A stretch of 64,000 bases of DNA from Methylorubrum thiocyanatum. Its GTDB lineage: Bacteria; Pseudomonadota; Alphaproteobacteria; Rhizobiales; Beijerinckiaceae. The stretch is taken from positions 248,001 through 312,000 of the forward strand of contig JACJIB010000003.1 of assembly GCA_014138645.1 (NCBI GenBank). The letters run 5' to 3'. The notes beneath the pieces are model-generated. The model searched no databases. It saw nothing but the letters and a program-made list of their open reading frames with translations, and was not told the origin of the DNA. The translations under genes and the position numbers were made by a program. This document shows positions 27,179-39,302 of the stretch, piece by piece (the stretch's first letter is position 1; each line of letters starts with the position of its first letter).

Positions 27179-27904
27179 CTAATCGAACAGGGCGTCGATG
27201 TCCGACTGATCGACGTGGCCGGGGTCGTCCTGCAGCTTCGGCCCGTTGAGCAGCGAACTCTCGTCGTTCTCGTCCACCGCAGCCGTTTCGACGGCGAGGA
27301 GATCGCGGAAGCCTTCGAGGCCGCTCCAGGCCTCGATGACGCGGTCGAGATGCTCCTCGACGAACTTGAGCACGTTGACGATCTTGCTGATGCGCTGGCC
27401 GGTCAGATCCTGGAAGTTGCAGGCCTCGTAGGCCGAGATGACGTTGTCGAGGATGCCGTCGACATTCTCCTGCGCGGCCTTGGTCAGGCGCATGCCGCGC
27501 ATCATGTTGGCGTTGATCTCGATCTTCTCGATGCTGCCGAGGATCGTCGAGGTGGCCTGCTCGGTCGATTCCACCACCGCGTCGAGTTCGCCCGCCACGC
27601 GACGCATGCCCTTGCCCGTGCTCTCGGAGCGGTGAAGACTGGCGATCTCCGACTTGGTGCGGGTGATCGCCTCCTTCATCACTTCGAGTTCGTGGCGCAT
27701 GGCGAACGCCTCGCCGAGTTCGCGGCGGCAGGCTTCGATGGTCTCGCCGGCGCTGGCCTGGGTGATGCGGCGCAGGTCGTTGATCGCCGTCAGGATCTCG
27801 TCGAGGCGCGGGTTCGGCGCCGCCTCCATCGCAACCGCGGAGATGCCGGGTGCCGGAACGGGCAGGCCCAGGCTTTCCTCGATGCGGTAGCGCTTGGTGA
27901 TCAT
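27179..27904 (-). CDS. cheZ: CheZ-family protein phosphatase
   Basis: CheZ dephosphorylates CheY-P. The 241-residue helical protein carries the active-site stretch [19 protein letters not shown]. Asp166 and Gln170 have the same D-x3-Q spacing as the catalytic pair of E. coli CheZ. The extreme C-terminus ([11 protein letters not shown]) is the CheY-binding tail. The start [13 protein letters not shown] at 27904 matches the family; a longer frame upstream is not conserved. No chemotaxis operon is adjacent, so the target receiver is unknown. It is divergent from an L,D-transpeptidase gene across about 230 bases. Confidence 0.85.
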   Translation of the reverse strand: MITKRYRIEESLGLPVPAPGISAVAMEAAPNPRLDEILTAINDLRRITQASAGETIEACRRELGEAFAMRHELEVMKEAITRTKSEIASLHRSESTGKGMRRVAGELDAVVESTEQATSTILGSIEKIEINANMMRGMRLTKAAQENVDGILDNVISAYEACNFQDLTGQRISKIVNVLKFVEEHLDRVIEAWSGLEGFRDLLAVETAAVDENDESSLLNGPKLQDDPGHVDQSDIDALFD

Positions 27905-28133
27905 CGGTCGGACGGGCCTTCGGGAACGGATCGTGCCCGCCACCATCCCGCGCAGTGGTTTCGATTTGCTAAAAGTTTTCACAGGATCGCGGGTGTTTAC
28001 CGCCCGTTGACGACAAGCCGGAGTTTTCGGGGGCACGGCCGCCGCGAACAGCGATTCACCACGTTCCTTCATGGCCCGCAGGGCCGGATCCGAAAATGCT
28101 TCCCGCATCGCGTGTGCAGGGCGGGAGTGAGGG

Positions 28134-28859
28134 ATGCGGACGAAGTGGAGCGTGGCGCTGGCGGCGCTCGCGGTGATGGGATCGAGCGGCGCCGCCCTGG
28201 CGCAGGCAAGGCCGGGCCAGTATGGCGGCGGCTTCATCGAATACCTGATGACCGGGGATGCCTACGGCCCGGCCCGCCGGCCCGCCGTCGATGGCTACGG
28301 TGCCCTCGGCGGACCGCGTCACACCGCCACCGAGCCGGCCATGCAGCCGCGCGCCCGGTTCGCGGCGCTGCCGACCGGACCGGCACCCGAGGAGGCCACG
28401 ATCACGCGGGCGGTCGATCCCCGCTACGCCCGCCAGGTCGTCGCCTATGACGGGCCCGGCCGGGCCGGCCAGATCGTGATCGATACGAACGCCAAGTATC
28501 TCTACCTGATCCAGCCGGGCGGGCAGGCGATCCGCTACGGCATCGGTGTCGGGCGGCCCGGCTTCGTCTGGACGGGCGCGAAGACGATCAGCGCCAAGCG
28601 GGAATGGCCGGACTGGACGCCGCCCGCCGAGATGCTGCGCCGCCGCCCCGACCTGCCGCGCCACATGGCGGGCGGGCCGGAGAACCCGCTCGGTGCCCGG
28701 GCGATGTATCTCGGCACCTCGCTCTACCGGATCCACGGCACCAACGAGCCGCACACGATCGGACAGAACGTGTCCTCCGGCTGCATCCGCATGATGAACG
28801 AGGACGTGATCGACCTCTACGAGCGCACCCCGGTCGGCACCCGCGTCGAGGTGATCTGA
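28134..28859 (+). CDS. L,D-transpeptidase (YkuD domain), exported
   Basis: This family forms 3-3 peptidoglycan cross-links or attaches proteins to peptidoglycan in the periplasm. The 241-residue protein has a signal peptide (about 1-23, ALAQA) and a variable linker. The YkuD domain (about 110-241) has His201 in RIHGTNEP and the catalytic Cys217 in SSGCIRMMNEDVIDLYE. ATG follows GGGAGTGAGGG. A strong hairpin follows the gene. It is a close relative of the second L,D-transpeptidase at 42.5-43.2 kb. Confidence 0.92.
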   Translation: MRTKWSVALAALAVMGSSGAALAQARPGQYGGGFIEYLMTGDAYGPARRPAVDGYGALGGPRHTATEPAMQPRARFAALPTGPAPEEATITRAVDPRYARQVVAYDGPGRAGQIVIDTNAKYLYLIQPGGQAIRYGIGVGRPGFVWTGAKTISAKREWPDWTPPAEMLRRRPDLPRHMAGGPENPLGARAMYLGTSLYRIHGTNEPHTIGQNVSSGCIRMMNEDVIDLYERTPVGTRVEVI

Positions 28860-28877
28860 CATCGGAGTCCGCAACGA

Positions 28878-28910
28878 AGAAGCCCGGCGCCGAGGGGCGC
28901 CGGACTTCTC
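28878..28910. terminator. Hairpin between L,D-transpeptidase and DUF2076 genes
   Basis: CCGGCGCC (28884-28891) pairs with GGCGCCGG (28896-28903) around GAGG, and the stem is extended by AAG/CTT after a mismatch. It lies between convergent genes and probably serves both strands. Confidence 0.65.
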
Positions 28911-28934
28911 GATGTTCACGTCAGGTGGAGGCGA

Positions 28935-29687
28935 TCAGGCCCAGTCGTCGTCCCCGCCATCGCCGAGATCGCCGCCGAAATCGTCGCCGCCGCCGCCGAA
29001 CGAAGCGTCCTGGAAGCCACCATCGCCGCCGCCGAGCGCCGAGCCGAGATCCTGGTCTCCGCCGCCGCCGAAGTAGTTGTTCTCGACGATCGTCTCACCG
29101 CCGCCGGTCAGGCCCGCCGCCGAGGCGCTGCCGAGCGCGGAGTGGCCGCCGGCGAAGGCGTTGGAGAGGGCGCTGCCGAGCAGCATGCCGCCGGCCGCGC
29201 CGGCCGCCATGGGAAGGGCGGTGGCGAGGAAGCCGCCGCCGCGCGCCGGCTGCTGCGGCTGACCGCCCCACGGCCCGCCCTGCTGGGGTCCGCCGTAACC
29301 CGGCTGCTGGCCGTAGCCCGGCTGCGGGCCGCCCTGCGGACCACCGTATCCACCCTGCTGACCATAGCCGGGCTGCTGCCCCCAGGCCTGACCGGCGGGG
29401 CGCTGCGGTTCGGAGCGCTGGCCGCCGCCGAAGATGCTGGACAGGAAGCCGCCGCCGCCGGAGGGCTGGGACTGCGCCTGGGCGCGGGCCTGTTCGAGCT
29501 GCTGGTTGAGGCTCTTGATCGCCTCTTCCTGCACGTAGATGAGCTGCGCCATGGCGTAGGGCGCATAGGGCTGGTTGCGCAGCTTCTCGGCGATGAAGCG
29601 CTCCGCATCGACGTCCCGGGGCTGGCCGGACGCCTGTTCGAGCCGCTGGAAGATGCCGTTGATGATGTCGCGTTCTTCGCTGTTCAT
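28935..29687 (-). CDS. DUF2076 protein with Gly/Gln/Tyr-rich repeats
   Basis: The 250-residue protein starts MNSEERDIINGIFQRLEQAS, the conserved DUF2076 helical head (about 1-75, ending in a coiled-coil-like NQQLEQARAQAQSQ). A low-complexity middle (about 80-150) follows, built from GYGQQ, GYGG and PQQGG units. Then come a Gly/Ala hydrophobic patch (ATALPMAAGAAGGMLLGSAL) that may enter membranes, and a Gly/Asp-rich end. The family is often annotated periplasmic or ABC-transporter-associated without proof. GGGAGACGG precedes the ATG. The function is unknown. Confidence 0.82.
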   Translation of the reverse strand: MNSEERDIINGIFQRLEQASGQPRDVDAERFIAEKLRNQPYAPYAMAQLIYVQEEAIKSLNQQLEQARAQAQSQPSGGGGFLSSIFGGGQRSEPQRPAGQAWGQQPGYGQQGGYGGPQGGPQPGYGQQPGYGGPQQGGPWGGQPQQPARGGGFLATALPMAAGAAGGMLLGSALSNAFAGGHSALGSASAAGLTGGGETIVENNYFGGGGDQDLGSALGGGDGGFQDASFGGGGDDFGGDLGDGGDDDWA

Positions 29688-29834
29688 GGAGCCGTCTCCC
29701 TGAGACGCCGACGGCGTCGTCACCGCACGGCGGCTAGGAGATGGGGACCGGTCGAGCTTTTGTCAGGGGGCCGGGCGTCGATTGTCCGCGGGCGGCAGCG
29801 ACCGAAAGAGCGCGGGCGCACCGCGCTAGACAAC

Positions 29835-29863
29835 AAAAAAGCCCGGCACGCGGCCGGGCTTTT
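29835..29863. terminator. Terminator of the porin gene (works on both strands)
   Basis: GCCCGGC (29841-29847) and GCCGGGC (29853-29859) flank a 5-base loop. Six A precede and four T follow on the plus strand, giving U-tracts in both directions. It lies 50 bases after the porin stop on the minus strand. Confidence 0.88.
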
Positions 29864-29912
29864 CGTTTGGAAAGTCCGGCGGTCCACTGCGGGACCGCCG
29901 GGGATCCGGGTC

Positions 29913-30785
29913 TTAGTACGAGCCGAACTTGTAGTTCAGGCCGGCGCGGACGACGGCGAACTCGGTGTCGCGGACCTGCTGGCCACCGCTGACGAGCACG
30001 GTGCCGGGGCTGCCGATGGAGACCGTGCGGCCCTGGTTGTCGACGGCGAAGGCGCCACGGCCGCCGGTGCCGCGATCGAGGTTCACGTACAGGCCTTCGA
30101 CCTTCAGCGTCACGGCCGACGACTTGAAGAAGTTCAGGAACGAGTCGGTCGGGAGAGCGTACTCGATACCACCACCCGCGGCCCAGCCGGTCTGGAAGTC
30201 GTCGCTCGACACGCCGGTGCCGAACTCACGACCGCCGCCGGAGCCGTAGGCGAAGCCGCCGGTGCCGTACACGAGGGTACGGTCGAAGGCGTAGCCGAGG
30301 CGACCGCGGACGGTGCCGAAGAAGTCGAGGCCGGAGAGACCACCGGGGTTGAACACCTGCTGAGCGGCCAGCGGGCTGGTCGAGAGGAAGCGGTTCCGGT
30401 CACGGCCGAAGTCGGCGTACTGAGCGTCCGCCTCGATACCGATCACGACACCCGAACCCGGGGTGAACTGGTAGTTGTAGCCGATCTGACCGCCGCCGAC
30501 GAAGCCCTCGTTGGACTCGCGGTTGCTGAAGGCCACCACGGCGGTGGTGCCCGGGGGCACGAGCAGGGAGGCCGGGCCGACGCCGATCACGGTCGGGACG
30601 CGGTCGTCCTGGGTGCCGAAGCCGTAACCGGCGTTGAAACCGGCGTAGAAGCCCGTCCAGGTGAAGACCGGCACCGGCTGGAACACCGGCGGCGGGGCCG
30701 CGCGGCGCGGAAGGTCGGCGGCGAGCGCCGAACCGGCGAAGGCGATGCCAGCGATGGCCGTGCCGGCGCGAAGGAAGGATTTCAT
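29913..30785 (-). CDS. Omp25/porin family outer membrane beta-barrel protein
   Basis: The 290-residue protein has a signal peptide (about 1-22, GSALAAD) followed by the typical PRRAAPPP linker and an eight-strand barrel pattern: FTWTGFYAGFNAGYGFG, GFVGGGQIGYNYQ, FFGTVRGRLGYAFDRTLVYG, TGWAAGGGIEYAL and the terminal VRAGLNYKFGSY with a C-terminal aromatic. It resembles surface Omp25-like proteins of Rhizobiales that are among the most abundant outer membrane proteins. Its codon use is strongly biased. It has its own terminator and a long leader region with repeats. Confidence 0.9.
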   Translation of the reverse strand: MKSFLRAGTAIAGIAFAGSALAADLPRRAAPPPVFQPVPVFTWTGFYAGFNAGYGFGTQDDRVPTVIGVGPASLLVPPGTTAVVAFSNRESNEGFVGGGQIGYNYQFTPGSGVVIGIEADAQYADFGRDRNRFLSTSPLAAQQVFNPGGLSGLDFFGTVRGRLGYAFDRTLVYGTGGFAYGSGGGREFGTGVSSDDFQTGWAAGGGIEYALPTDSFLNFFKSSAVTLKVEGLYVNLDRGTGGRGAFAVDNQGRTVSIGSPGTVLVSGGQQVRDTEFAVVRAGLNYKFGSY

Positions 30786-30963
30786 TACTCTGGTCCTCTC
30801 TGACTGTGCCGGTGCTTCCGGAGAAGCGAGGCGGCACGGTGCCCCGTATCTATGCCAGCATCCCGGAAGATGCTGTTGCGGCTTGACCACGCCGACCGTC
30901 CCGAAGGCGGCCCCTTTGTGGCAGTGGTCTTGGTCTGCCATCGTTCCAACCGGGAAACGCCAC

Positions 30964-30992
30964 CGAACGGCCAAGGTTCACGAACGGCCAAG
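30964..30992. repeat. Two direct copies of CGAACGGCCAAG upstream of the porin
   Basis: Identical 12-base copies at 30964-30975 and 30981-30992 (17-base period, about 1.6 helical turns) lie about 180 bases before the porin start. They could be activator sites. A T-rich tract follows directly. Confidence 0.45.
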
Positions 30993-31100
30993 CTTTTTTC
31001 GGTGAAGGTTCCGGACAGAGTGTCGCAGGGGATGCAACCACGGCGTTCCGCGACAAGGCGAGGCTTACGATGGATGCGGCGCGGTATGCGAGTGCTTCAG

Positions 31101-31166
31101 CGCACAAAAGCCTGGCTATTGGCTCCGTTGCGATGTGCGTTGCACGGATGCAACGACTTTTGTGCG
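31101..31166. terminator. Nested inverted repeat after pgeF
   Basis: CGCACAAAAG (31101-31110) pairs perfectly with CTTTTGTGCG (31157-31166). Between them CGTTGCA (31138-31144) pairs with TGCAACG (31149-31155) around CGGA. It begins 17 bases after the pgeF stop on the minus strand and probably shapes or protects the 3' end of the lgt-methyltransferase-pgeF transcript. Confidence 0.5.
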
Positions 31167-31182
31167 GAACTTAGGAAAACAA

Positions 31183-31950
31183 TCACGGAGTGAGTGCAAT
31201 CGCCGATATCAGGCGACCATAATCCGGTTCGTTCCGATGCGTGGTACGGCGGAAGCTGAAGAATCGCTCGGCATCAGCGTAGGTGCACAGGCCGAGCGAA
31301 GTCGCCTCGCCGACCCCGGCTTCAGCCAGTCGTGCCAAAATGTAAGCCGGCAGATCGAACTGCGCGTGATCGGGCCGTCCTTCGGCGAAGAACCTCTCGC
31401 AGTCCGGCACCTCGGCGCGAAAACGTTCGAGGAAGTCGTGGCCGACCTCGTAAGACGCTTGCGCGATCGTCGGCCCGAGGACGGCGACGATGTTTCCGCG
31501 TTCGGCACCGAGCCCTTCCATGGCCGCGACCGTGGCCTCGACGACCCCGCCGAGCGCCCCCTTCCAGCCGGCATGGGCCGCGCCGACGACGCGGTTCTCC
31601 GGATCAGCGAACAGGATCGGACCGCAATCGGCCGTGGCGATGCCGAGCGCGAGGCCGGGCACCTGGGTCACCATGGCATCCGCCTTCGGCCGCTCGGCCA
31701 GGGGGAACGGCGCCTCGACGGTGACCACCTCCGCGGAATGCACCTGATAGAGGCTGACGAGGTTCTCCCGCGGGAGCCCGAGCTGCGCGCACATCCGTGC
31801 CCGGTTCTCGGCGACGCGCGCCGGATCGTCGTTCGAGCCGATCCCGCCGTTCAGGGACGCATAGAGCCCCTCCGAGACGCCGCCCTGCCGGGTGAAGAAG
31901 GCGTGGCGGATATACGAGTGCGAGCTCAGCTCGGGCGCTTCGATGAACAT
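31183..31950 (-). CDS. pgeF: Peptidoglycan editing factor PgeF (laccase-domain, DUF152/YfiH)
   Basis: The family removes mis-incorporated L-Ser from muropeptide precursors and also shows copper-dependent polyphenol oxidase activity. The 255-residue protein has FTRQGGVSEGLYASLNGGIG, the metal-site motifs LYQVHSAEVV and TADCGPILF, and VVGAAHAGWKGALGG, plus a C-terminal LCTYADAERFFSFRR. It is the last gene of lgt-methyltransferase-pgeF, starting 26 bases after the methyltransferase stop. Confidence 0.92.
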   Translation of the reverse strand: MFIEAPELSSHSYIRHAFFTRQGGVSEGLYASLNGGIGSNDDPARVAENRARMCAQLGLPRENLVSLYQVHSAEVVTVEAPFPLAERPKADAMVTQVPGLALGIATADCGPILFADPENRVVGAAHAGWKGALGGVVEATVAAMEGLGAERGNIVAVLGPTIAQASYEVGHDFLERFRAEVPDCERFFAEGRPDHAQFDLPAYILARLAEAGVGEATSLGLCTYADAERFFSFRRTTHRNEPDYGRLISAIALTP

Positions 31951-31976
31951 GGTCTCGCAGGCTCTCTCGGAGAATT

Positions 31977-33068
31977 TCAGGAGGGGGGCGGAAGCGCCGG
32001 GAGCGGTCCGAGCGCGGGGTGACTCACCCCGAGCACCTTGAACAGGGCGCCCATGCCGCGCGGGTCCGGATCGGTGAGGCGGGCGGCAGCGGCATCGATG
32101 GCCGCGGCTTGATCCGGCGTCGCCCGGACCTTGAGCCGCTCGGCGCGCATCGGGAGACCGAGCCCGAGCAGGAAATCGCGCTGCGTCGCAGGTCCGTGCA
32201 CCGCCGCGCCCTCGGCGCTCGCCGCGCGGGCGAGCGCTCCGAAATCGACGTGAAGCGTCAGGTCGGCTTCGCCGGGGCGGCTCAGCGGATCGGCGAAGCG
32301 ATGGCCTGCCAGCGCCTGGAAGGTATCGCCGAAACCGGACCGGTCGTGGCCGTAATCGATGGCGAGGAGGGCGCCGCCCCGTGCGGCGAGGCGCCGGGCG
32401 AGATCGCGCATCACGGCAAGTCCCTGACTCGGCACGGTCAGCACAGCACCCTCGGGCGCCTCCGCAGCGAGGCGCGGATCGGGTTCCGGGTCGAGGCCGA
32501 AGGCCAGGGCGTCGCCCTCCGGCGTGAGGCCGATGCGGCGCTCGCACCAGCCGTGGCCGGTCCGGACGAACTGGCGGGCGGGCAGGGCGTCGAAGAACTC
32601 GTTGGCGATGACGAGGAGCGGCGCATCGGGCAGGCTCTCCACCGAGTCGTGGAAGACAGGCGCGGCCGCGGCCAGGCGGTCCGCCTGAAGCCGGCGCAGA
32701 ACCGGGCTGGTCTCGACGAGGTGGAGATCGAAGGCGGCGCCCGCCGCGCGCAGGGCCCGCAGGGCGTCGGCCATCAGCGTGCCGCGGCCGGGGCCGAGTT
32801 CCACGAGGCAGGGGCGTGCCGCCGGGCTTGCCGCCTGCATCGTCGCGAGCACGGCGCCAGCCCAGGCGCCGATCAGCTCGCCGAACATCTGGCTGATCTC
32901 CGGCGCGGTGACGAAGTCGCCGCCGCGGCCGAAGGGATCGCGCGTGGCGTAGTAGCCGTGGCGCGGATGCCCGAGACAGAGCGCCATGTAGCGATCGAGA
33001 CCGATCGGCCCGCTGGCGCGGATCTCCCGCGCGAGGATCGCGAGGAGCGGCGTCGCCTCGGCGGTCAC
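31977..33068 (-). CDS. Class I SAM-dependent methyltransferase, NDUFAF7/COG1565 family
   Basis: The 363-residue protein has the SAM-binding motif CLVELGPGRGTLMADALRAL (about 85-104), plus GPIGLDRYMALCLGHPRHGYY at the N-terminus and VIANEFFDALPARQF in the middle. These are the signatures of the family whose mitochondrial member dimethylates an arginine of complex I subunit NDUFS2. The bacterial role is probably the same on NuoD, by homology only. A GTG start at 33068 lies 2 bases after the lgt stop, so the genes are coupled. Confidence 0.88.
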   Translation of the reverse strand: MTAEATPLLAILAREIRASGPIGLDRYMALCLGHPRHGYYATRDPFGRGGDFVTAPEISQMFGELIGAWAGAVLATMQAASPAARPCLVELGPGRGTLMADALRALRAAGAAFDLHLVETSPVLRRLQADRLAAAAPVFHDSVESLPDAPLLVIANEFFDALPARQFVRTGHGWCERRIGLTPEGDALAFGLDPEPDPRLAAEAPEGAVLTVPSQGLAVMRDLARRLAARGGALLAIDYGHDRSGFGDTFQALAGHRFADPLSRPGEADLTLHVDFGALARAASAEGAAVHGPATQRDFLLGLGLPMRAERLKVRATPDQAAAIDAAAARLTDPDPRGMGALFKVLGVSHPALGPLPALPPPS

Positions 33069-33070
33069 GC

Positions 33071-33961
33071 TCAGATCTGCCCGGCTTCCGCCTGGATCTC
33101 CGGCCCCGTCCGCCGGGGCCGCGTCACCCCGCGGGCGGCGAGCACGATATAGACGAGTCCGACCAGCGCCATCGGCACGCAGAGCAGCATCCCCATGGTC
33201 ACGCCGCCGCCAAGCGCGTTGACGTCCTGACCGAAGAGGAAGCCGAGCTGGCGATCCGGCTCGCGGAAGAACTCGCAGAAGGTGCGCGCCAGGGCGTAGC
33301 CCAGCACGAAGATGCCGCCGAGGAGCCCCGGCTTGCGGAAGCCGAAACGGCGCACGGCGAGCGCCATGACGATGAACAGCAGCACCCCTTCCGTGGCCGC
33401 TTCGAAAAGCTGGCTCGGATAGCGCGGCACGTCGCCCCCGGTGGGGAAGACGACGGCGTAGGGAAAGTCCGGGGCGGCGCGCCCCCACAACTCGCCGTTC
33501 ACGAAATTGGCGATGCGCCCGAAGAACAGGCCGACGGGCACCACCACCGCGGCGATGTCGAGCATGGTGTAGCCGCTGAGCCCGCGCGCGCGGGCGAAGA
33601 GCAGCAGCGCCAGGATCGCGCCGATGAAGCCACCGTGGAAGGACATGCCGCCGTTGCGGATCGCCAGGATCTCCAGCGGGTGCTCGAGATAGAGCGGCAG
33701 ATTGTAGAACAGCACGTAGCCGATGCGGCCGCCGAGCACGACGCCGAGCGCCACCCAGACGATCACGTCGTCGATGTCGGCGAGCGTCGGGCGCTTGACC
33801 ACGCCCCAGAGCCTGTCCGTCGCGACGAGCCGACGGGCGTAGAACCAGCCGCCGACGAGTCCCACGATGTAGGACAGGGCATACCACTTGATCTCGACCG
33901 GTCCGATCGAGACCGCGACGGGATCGATGGCCGGGAAGGGGAGGGCGAGAAGCGGCGGCAT
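33071..33961 (-). CDS. lgt: Prolipoprotein diacylglyceryl transferase
   Basis: Lgt transfers diacylglycerol from phosphatidylglycerol to the lipobox cysteine of lipoproteins. The 296-residue protein has seven membrane helices, the essential region RNGGMSFHGGFIGAI (about 102-116) and the signature FFGRIANFVNGELWGR (about 145-160). It is first gene of lgt-methyltransferase-pgeF and divergent from the MgtC-family gene. Confidence 0.95.
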   Translation of the reverse strand: MPPLLALPFPAIDPVAVSIGPVEIKWYALSYIVGLVGGWFYARRLVATDRLWGVVKRPTLADIDDVIVWVALGVVLGGRIGYVLFYNLPLYLEHPLEILAIRNGGMSFHGGFIGAILALLLFARARGLSGYTMLDIAAVVVPVGLFFGRIANFVNGELWGRAAPDFPYAVVFPTGGDVPRYPSQLFEAATEGVLLFIVMALAVRRFGFRKPGLLGGIFVLGYALARTFCEFFREPDRQLGFLFGQDVNALGGGVTMGMLLCVPMALVGLVYIVLAARGVTRPRRTGPEIQAEAGQI

Positions 33962-34101
33962 CGACGGCCCACGAGCGGCTGACGGATCTGGAATCCGCGC
34001 CGCATTGGACCCGCGCCCGGTGGGGCGTCAAGGCGCGGAATCGTTGCGTGACGACGGCACCCGGCGCAATCTCGGCGGCAAGGCTTGGATCGGGAGGGGC
34101 G

Positions 34102-37782
<3,681 letters not shown>

Positions 37783-37807
37783 GCGCCGGCCGCAGCGTAA
37801 GCGGATC

Positions 37808-38722
37808 TCACGTCTGGTTCGGCTTCAACTGATAGAAGATATGCCGGCCGATCATGTCCTTGCGCTTGAGCCGGCGCGACCAGCCGGGGCGGACGTAGTC
37901 GGCATGGTAGTGGGTCGCACCGCCGACCTCGCTGACATAGGTCTTGCCCTCGATCACCGCGCTGGCGACGCGGGTGGCGCTGCGCCAGGACTCGGCGTCG
38001 GTGATGCGAAGCGACTTGCCCTCGCAGGCGAACGAGAACTGGCAGCCCATGAAGCGGTGGCGGTTCTGGTAGACGACGCCGCAGACCGACGACGGGTAGA
38101 GCCCGCTCTTGACGCGGTTCAGCACCACCTGCGCCACCGCCGCCTGCCCCTCTTCGGGCTCGCTGCGGGCCTCGAAATAGACCGCCTCGGCGAGGCAGCG
38201 CTGCTCGCGGTCCATCGCATCCGGGTTGATCAGATCGGCATAGTGCGACTTGCCCTCCGGCGAGGACATCGGCGGCTCCAGCACCGACGGGTTGCGATCG
38301 AGGCGGGCCGTGAAGCCGGGCAGGGCGAGGCTCGCCGCGGCAACCTCGATCGGAGTCGCGTCGGCAGGGGCCGGCGTCACCGAGGAGAGGGCAACGGCGC
38401 GCGGCGTGGCGGGCGTGGCACCGTCGGAATCGGCCAGTGCAGGTAGGCCGTCCTCGCCCGGCTCCGCTTCGTGCGCGGCGCCCGGCACCACCAGCCCGGC
38501 CTCGATCACGTCCGGACTGAAGCCGGTCGCGGCACCGAGCGACCCGGCGGCCGCGGCGTCCCGCTCGAAGAGGCGCTCGGGCCGCAGCGTGGCGTCGGTG
38601 CCCGCGGTGGCCGTGAAGGACACCAGCAGGCCGCTCGCCAGCATCCACGGCACCACGGCCGAGACGATCCAGCTGGGGCCGAGGCCCAGGCCTCGAACGC
38701 GCCTCGTACGCAACGCCGACAC
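37808..38722 (-). CDS. SleB-type cell wall hydrolase (Hydrolase_2)
   Basis: The 304-residue protein has an N-terminal membrane anchor or signal (about 18-40, SWIVSAVVPWMLASGLLV), a long Ala/Pro/Glu-rich spacer (about 45-150) and a C-terminal Hydrolase_2 domain (about 170-300). That domain holds CLAEAVYFEARSEPEEGQAA with its catalytic Glu, VAQVVLNRVKSGLYPSSVCG and CQFSFACEG. The family cleaves peptidoglycan glycan strands (SleB/CwlJ-like), and in alphaproteobacteria it works in growth or remodelling, not spores. Monocistronic. Confidence 0.88.
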   Translation of the reverse strand: MSALRTRRVRGLGLGPSWIVSAVVPWMLASGLLVSFTATAGTDATLRPERLFERDAAAAGSLGAATGFSPDVIEAGLVVPGAAHEAEPGEDGLPALADSDGATPATPRAVALSSVTPAPADATPIEVAAASLALPGFTARLDRNPSVLEPPMSSPEGKSHYADLINPDAMDREQRCLAEAVYFEARSEPEEGQAAVAQVVLNRVKSGLYPSSVCGVVYQNRHRFMGCQFSFACEGKSLRITDAESWRSATRVASAVIEGKTYVSEVGGATHYHADYVRPGWSRRLKRKDMIGRHIFYQLKPNQT

Positions 38723-38819
38723 TCCACACTCACGAGCGGCCGGAGGCTTCAGCTTAGTCCAAGCCGAAGCGACCGTTCCTCACGAGCGGAGTTTAATCGT
38801 GAACGTGGTTGCCGGACGG

Positions 38820-39077
38820 TTAAGGCGTCGGGCGGCCGTGGCGCTGGAGCATGCCGTCGATCAGGACGGCGACGTAGCCGCTGCCGTTCTGCGAGGCAAT
38901 GATCGCCCGACCGGCTTCGCGCCCGTTGCGGTCGGCCTCGAGATAGACGAGCCCGACGACGCCGGCCGCGGCCGCCAAGGTCGCAATGATCCAGAGATAG
39001 GCGAGCTGCATCGCCCGGTGACCGGGGACGACGGCGCGATGGTCGAGAAGGGCGGAGGGAGAGTCGGGATTCGACAT
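38820..39077 (-). CDS. Small single-helix membrane protein
   Basis: The 85-residue product (MSNPDSPSALLDHRAVVPGH) has one membrane helix (about 26-46, LAYLWIIATLAAAAGVVGLVYL) and an extracytoplasmic-looking tail with SQNGSGYVAVLIDGML. The start at 39077 has GGGA upstream; a 13-codon extension is possible. No family is recognised. It lies alone between the SleB-type gene and ppdK. Confidence 0.55.
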   Translation of the reverse strand: MSNPDSPSALLDHRAVVPGHRAMQLAYLWIIATLAAAAGVVGLVYLEADRNGREAGRAIIASQNGSGYVAVLIDGMLQRHGRPTP

Positions 39078-39227
39078 GGCTGGAAGTCCCGCGTGCGCCC
39101 TGGTCGGAAGACCCATCGGCGCGCACCGCGCTGAGGTCTTCCGCTAGCAGGTAACGTGCCCGGGCAACACGGGTTCAGGACGCTGTCCGCAAAATTATTG
39201 CGAAGCTTGGTTCCGCTCCGTAGAGGC

Positions 39228-39251
39228 CCCCGCGGGCCATGGCCCGCGGGG
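39228..39251. terminator. 24-base perfect palindrome downstream of ppdK
   Basis: CCCCGCGGGCC, AT, GGCCCGCGGGG form a perfect 11-bp stem. It lies about 45 bases after the ppdK stop on the minus strand and is the likely end of the ppdK transcript, though no U-tract follows. Confidence 0.6.
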
Positions 39252-39268
39252 TCGCTGTTCGCCGATTT

Positions 39269-39302
39269 CAGGCGTCGGTCTCAGGCGTCGGTCTCAGGCG
39301 TC
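39269..39302. repeat. 13-base tandem repeat spanning the ppdK stop codon
   Basis: CAGGCGTCGGTCT occurs twice in tandem (39269-39281, 39282-39294) and is followed by the partial copy CAGGCGTC (39295-39302). The stop codon of ppdK (39296-39294) sits at the junction of the coding copy, so each repeat repeats Asp-Ala-stop. It looks like replication-slippage duplication of the gene end. Confidence 0.8.

Larger units (their letters stand above)
30786..31182. other. 397-base gene-free stretch upstream of the porin gene
   Basis: It holds the porin promoter/leader, two copies of CGAACGGCCAAG with a 17-base period (30964-30975 and 30981-30992) and a nested inverted repeat (31101-31166) at the end of the pgeF transcript. 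A 113-codon plus-strand frame across it shows no protein-like character. I see no gene. Confidence 0.55.

Noticed and set aside
28040..28085. GTTCC between cheZ and the L,D-transpeptidase as a minus-strand EcfG promoter
   Set aside because: The spacing to the next AAC is only 13 bases.
30852..31193. 113-codon plus-strand frame upstream of the porin
   Set aside because: No ribosome site, mixed composition, and it crosses the inverted repeat at the end of pgeF.
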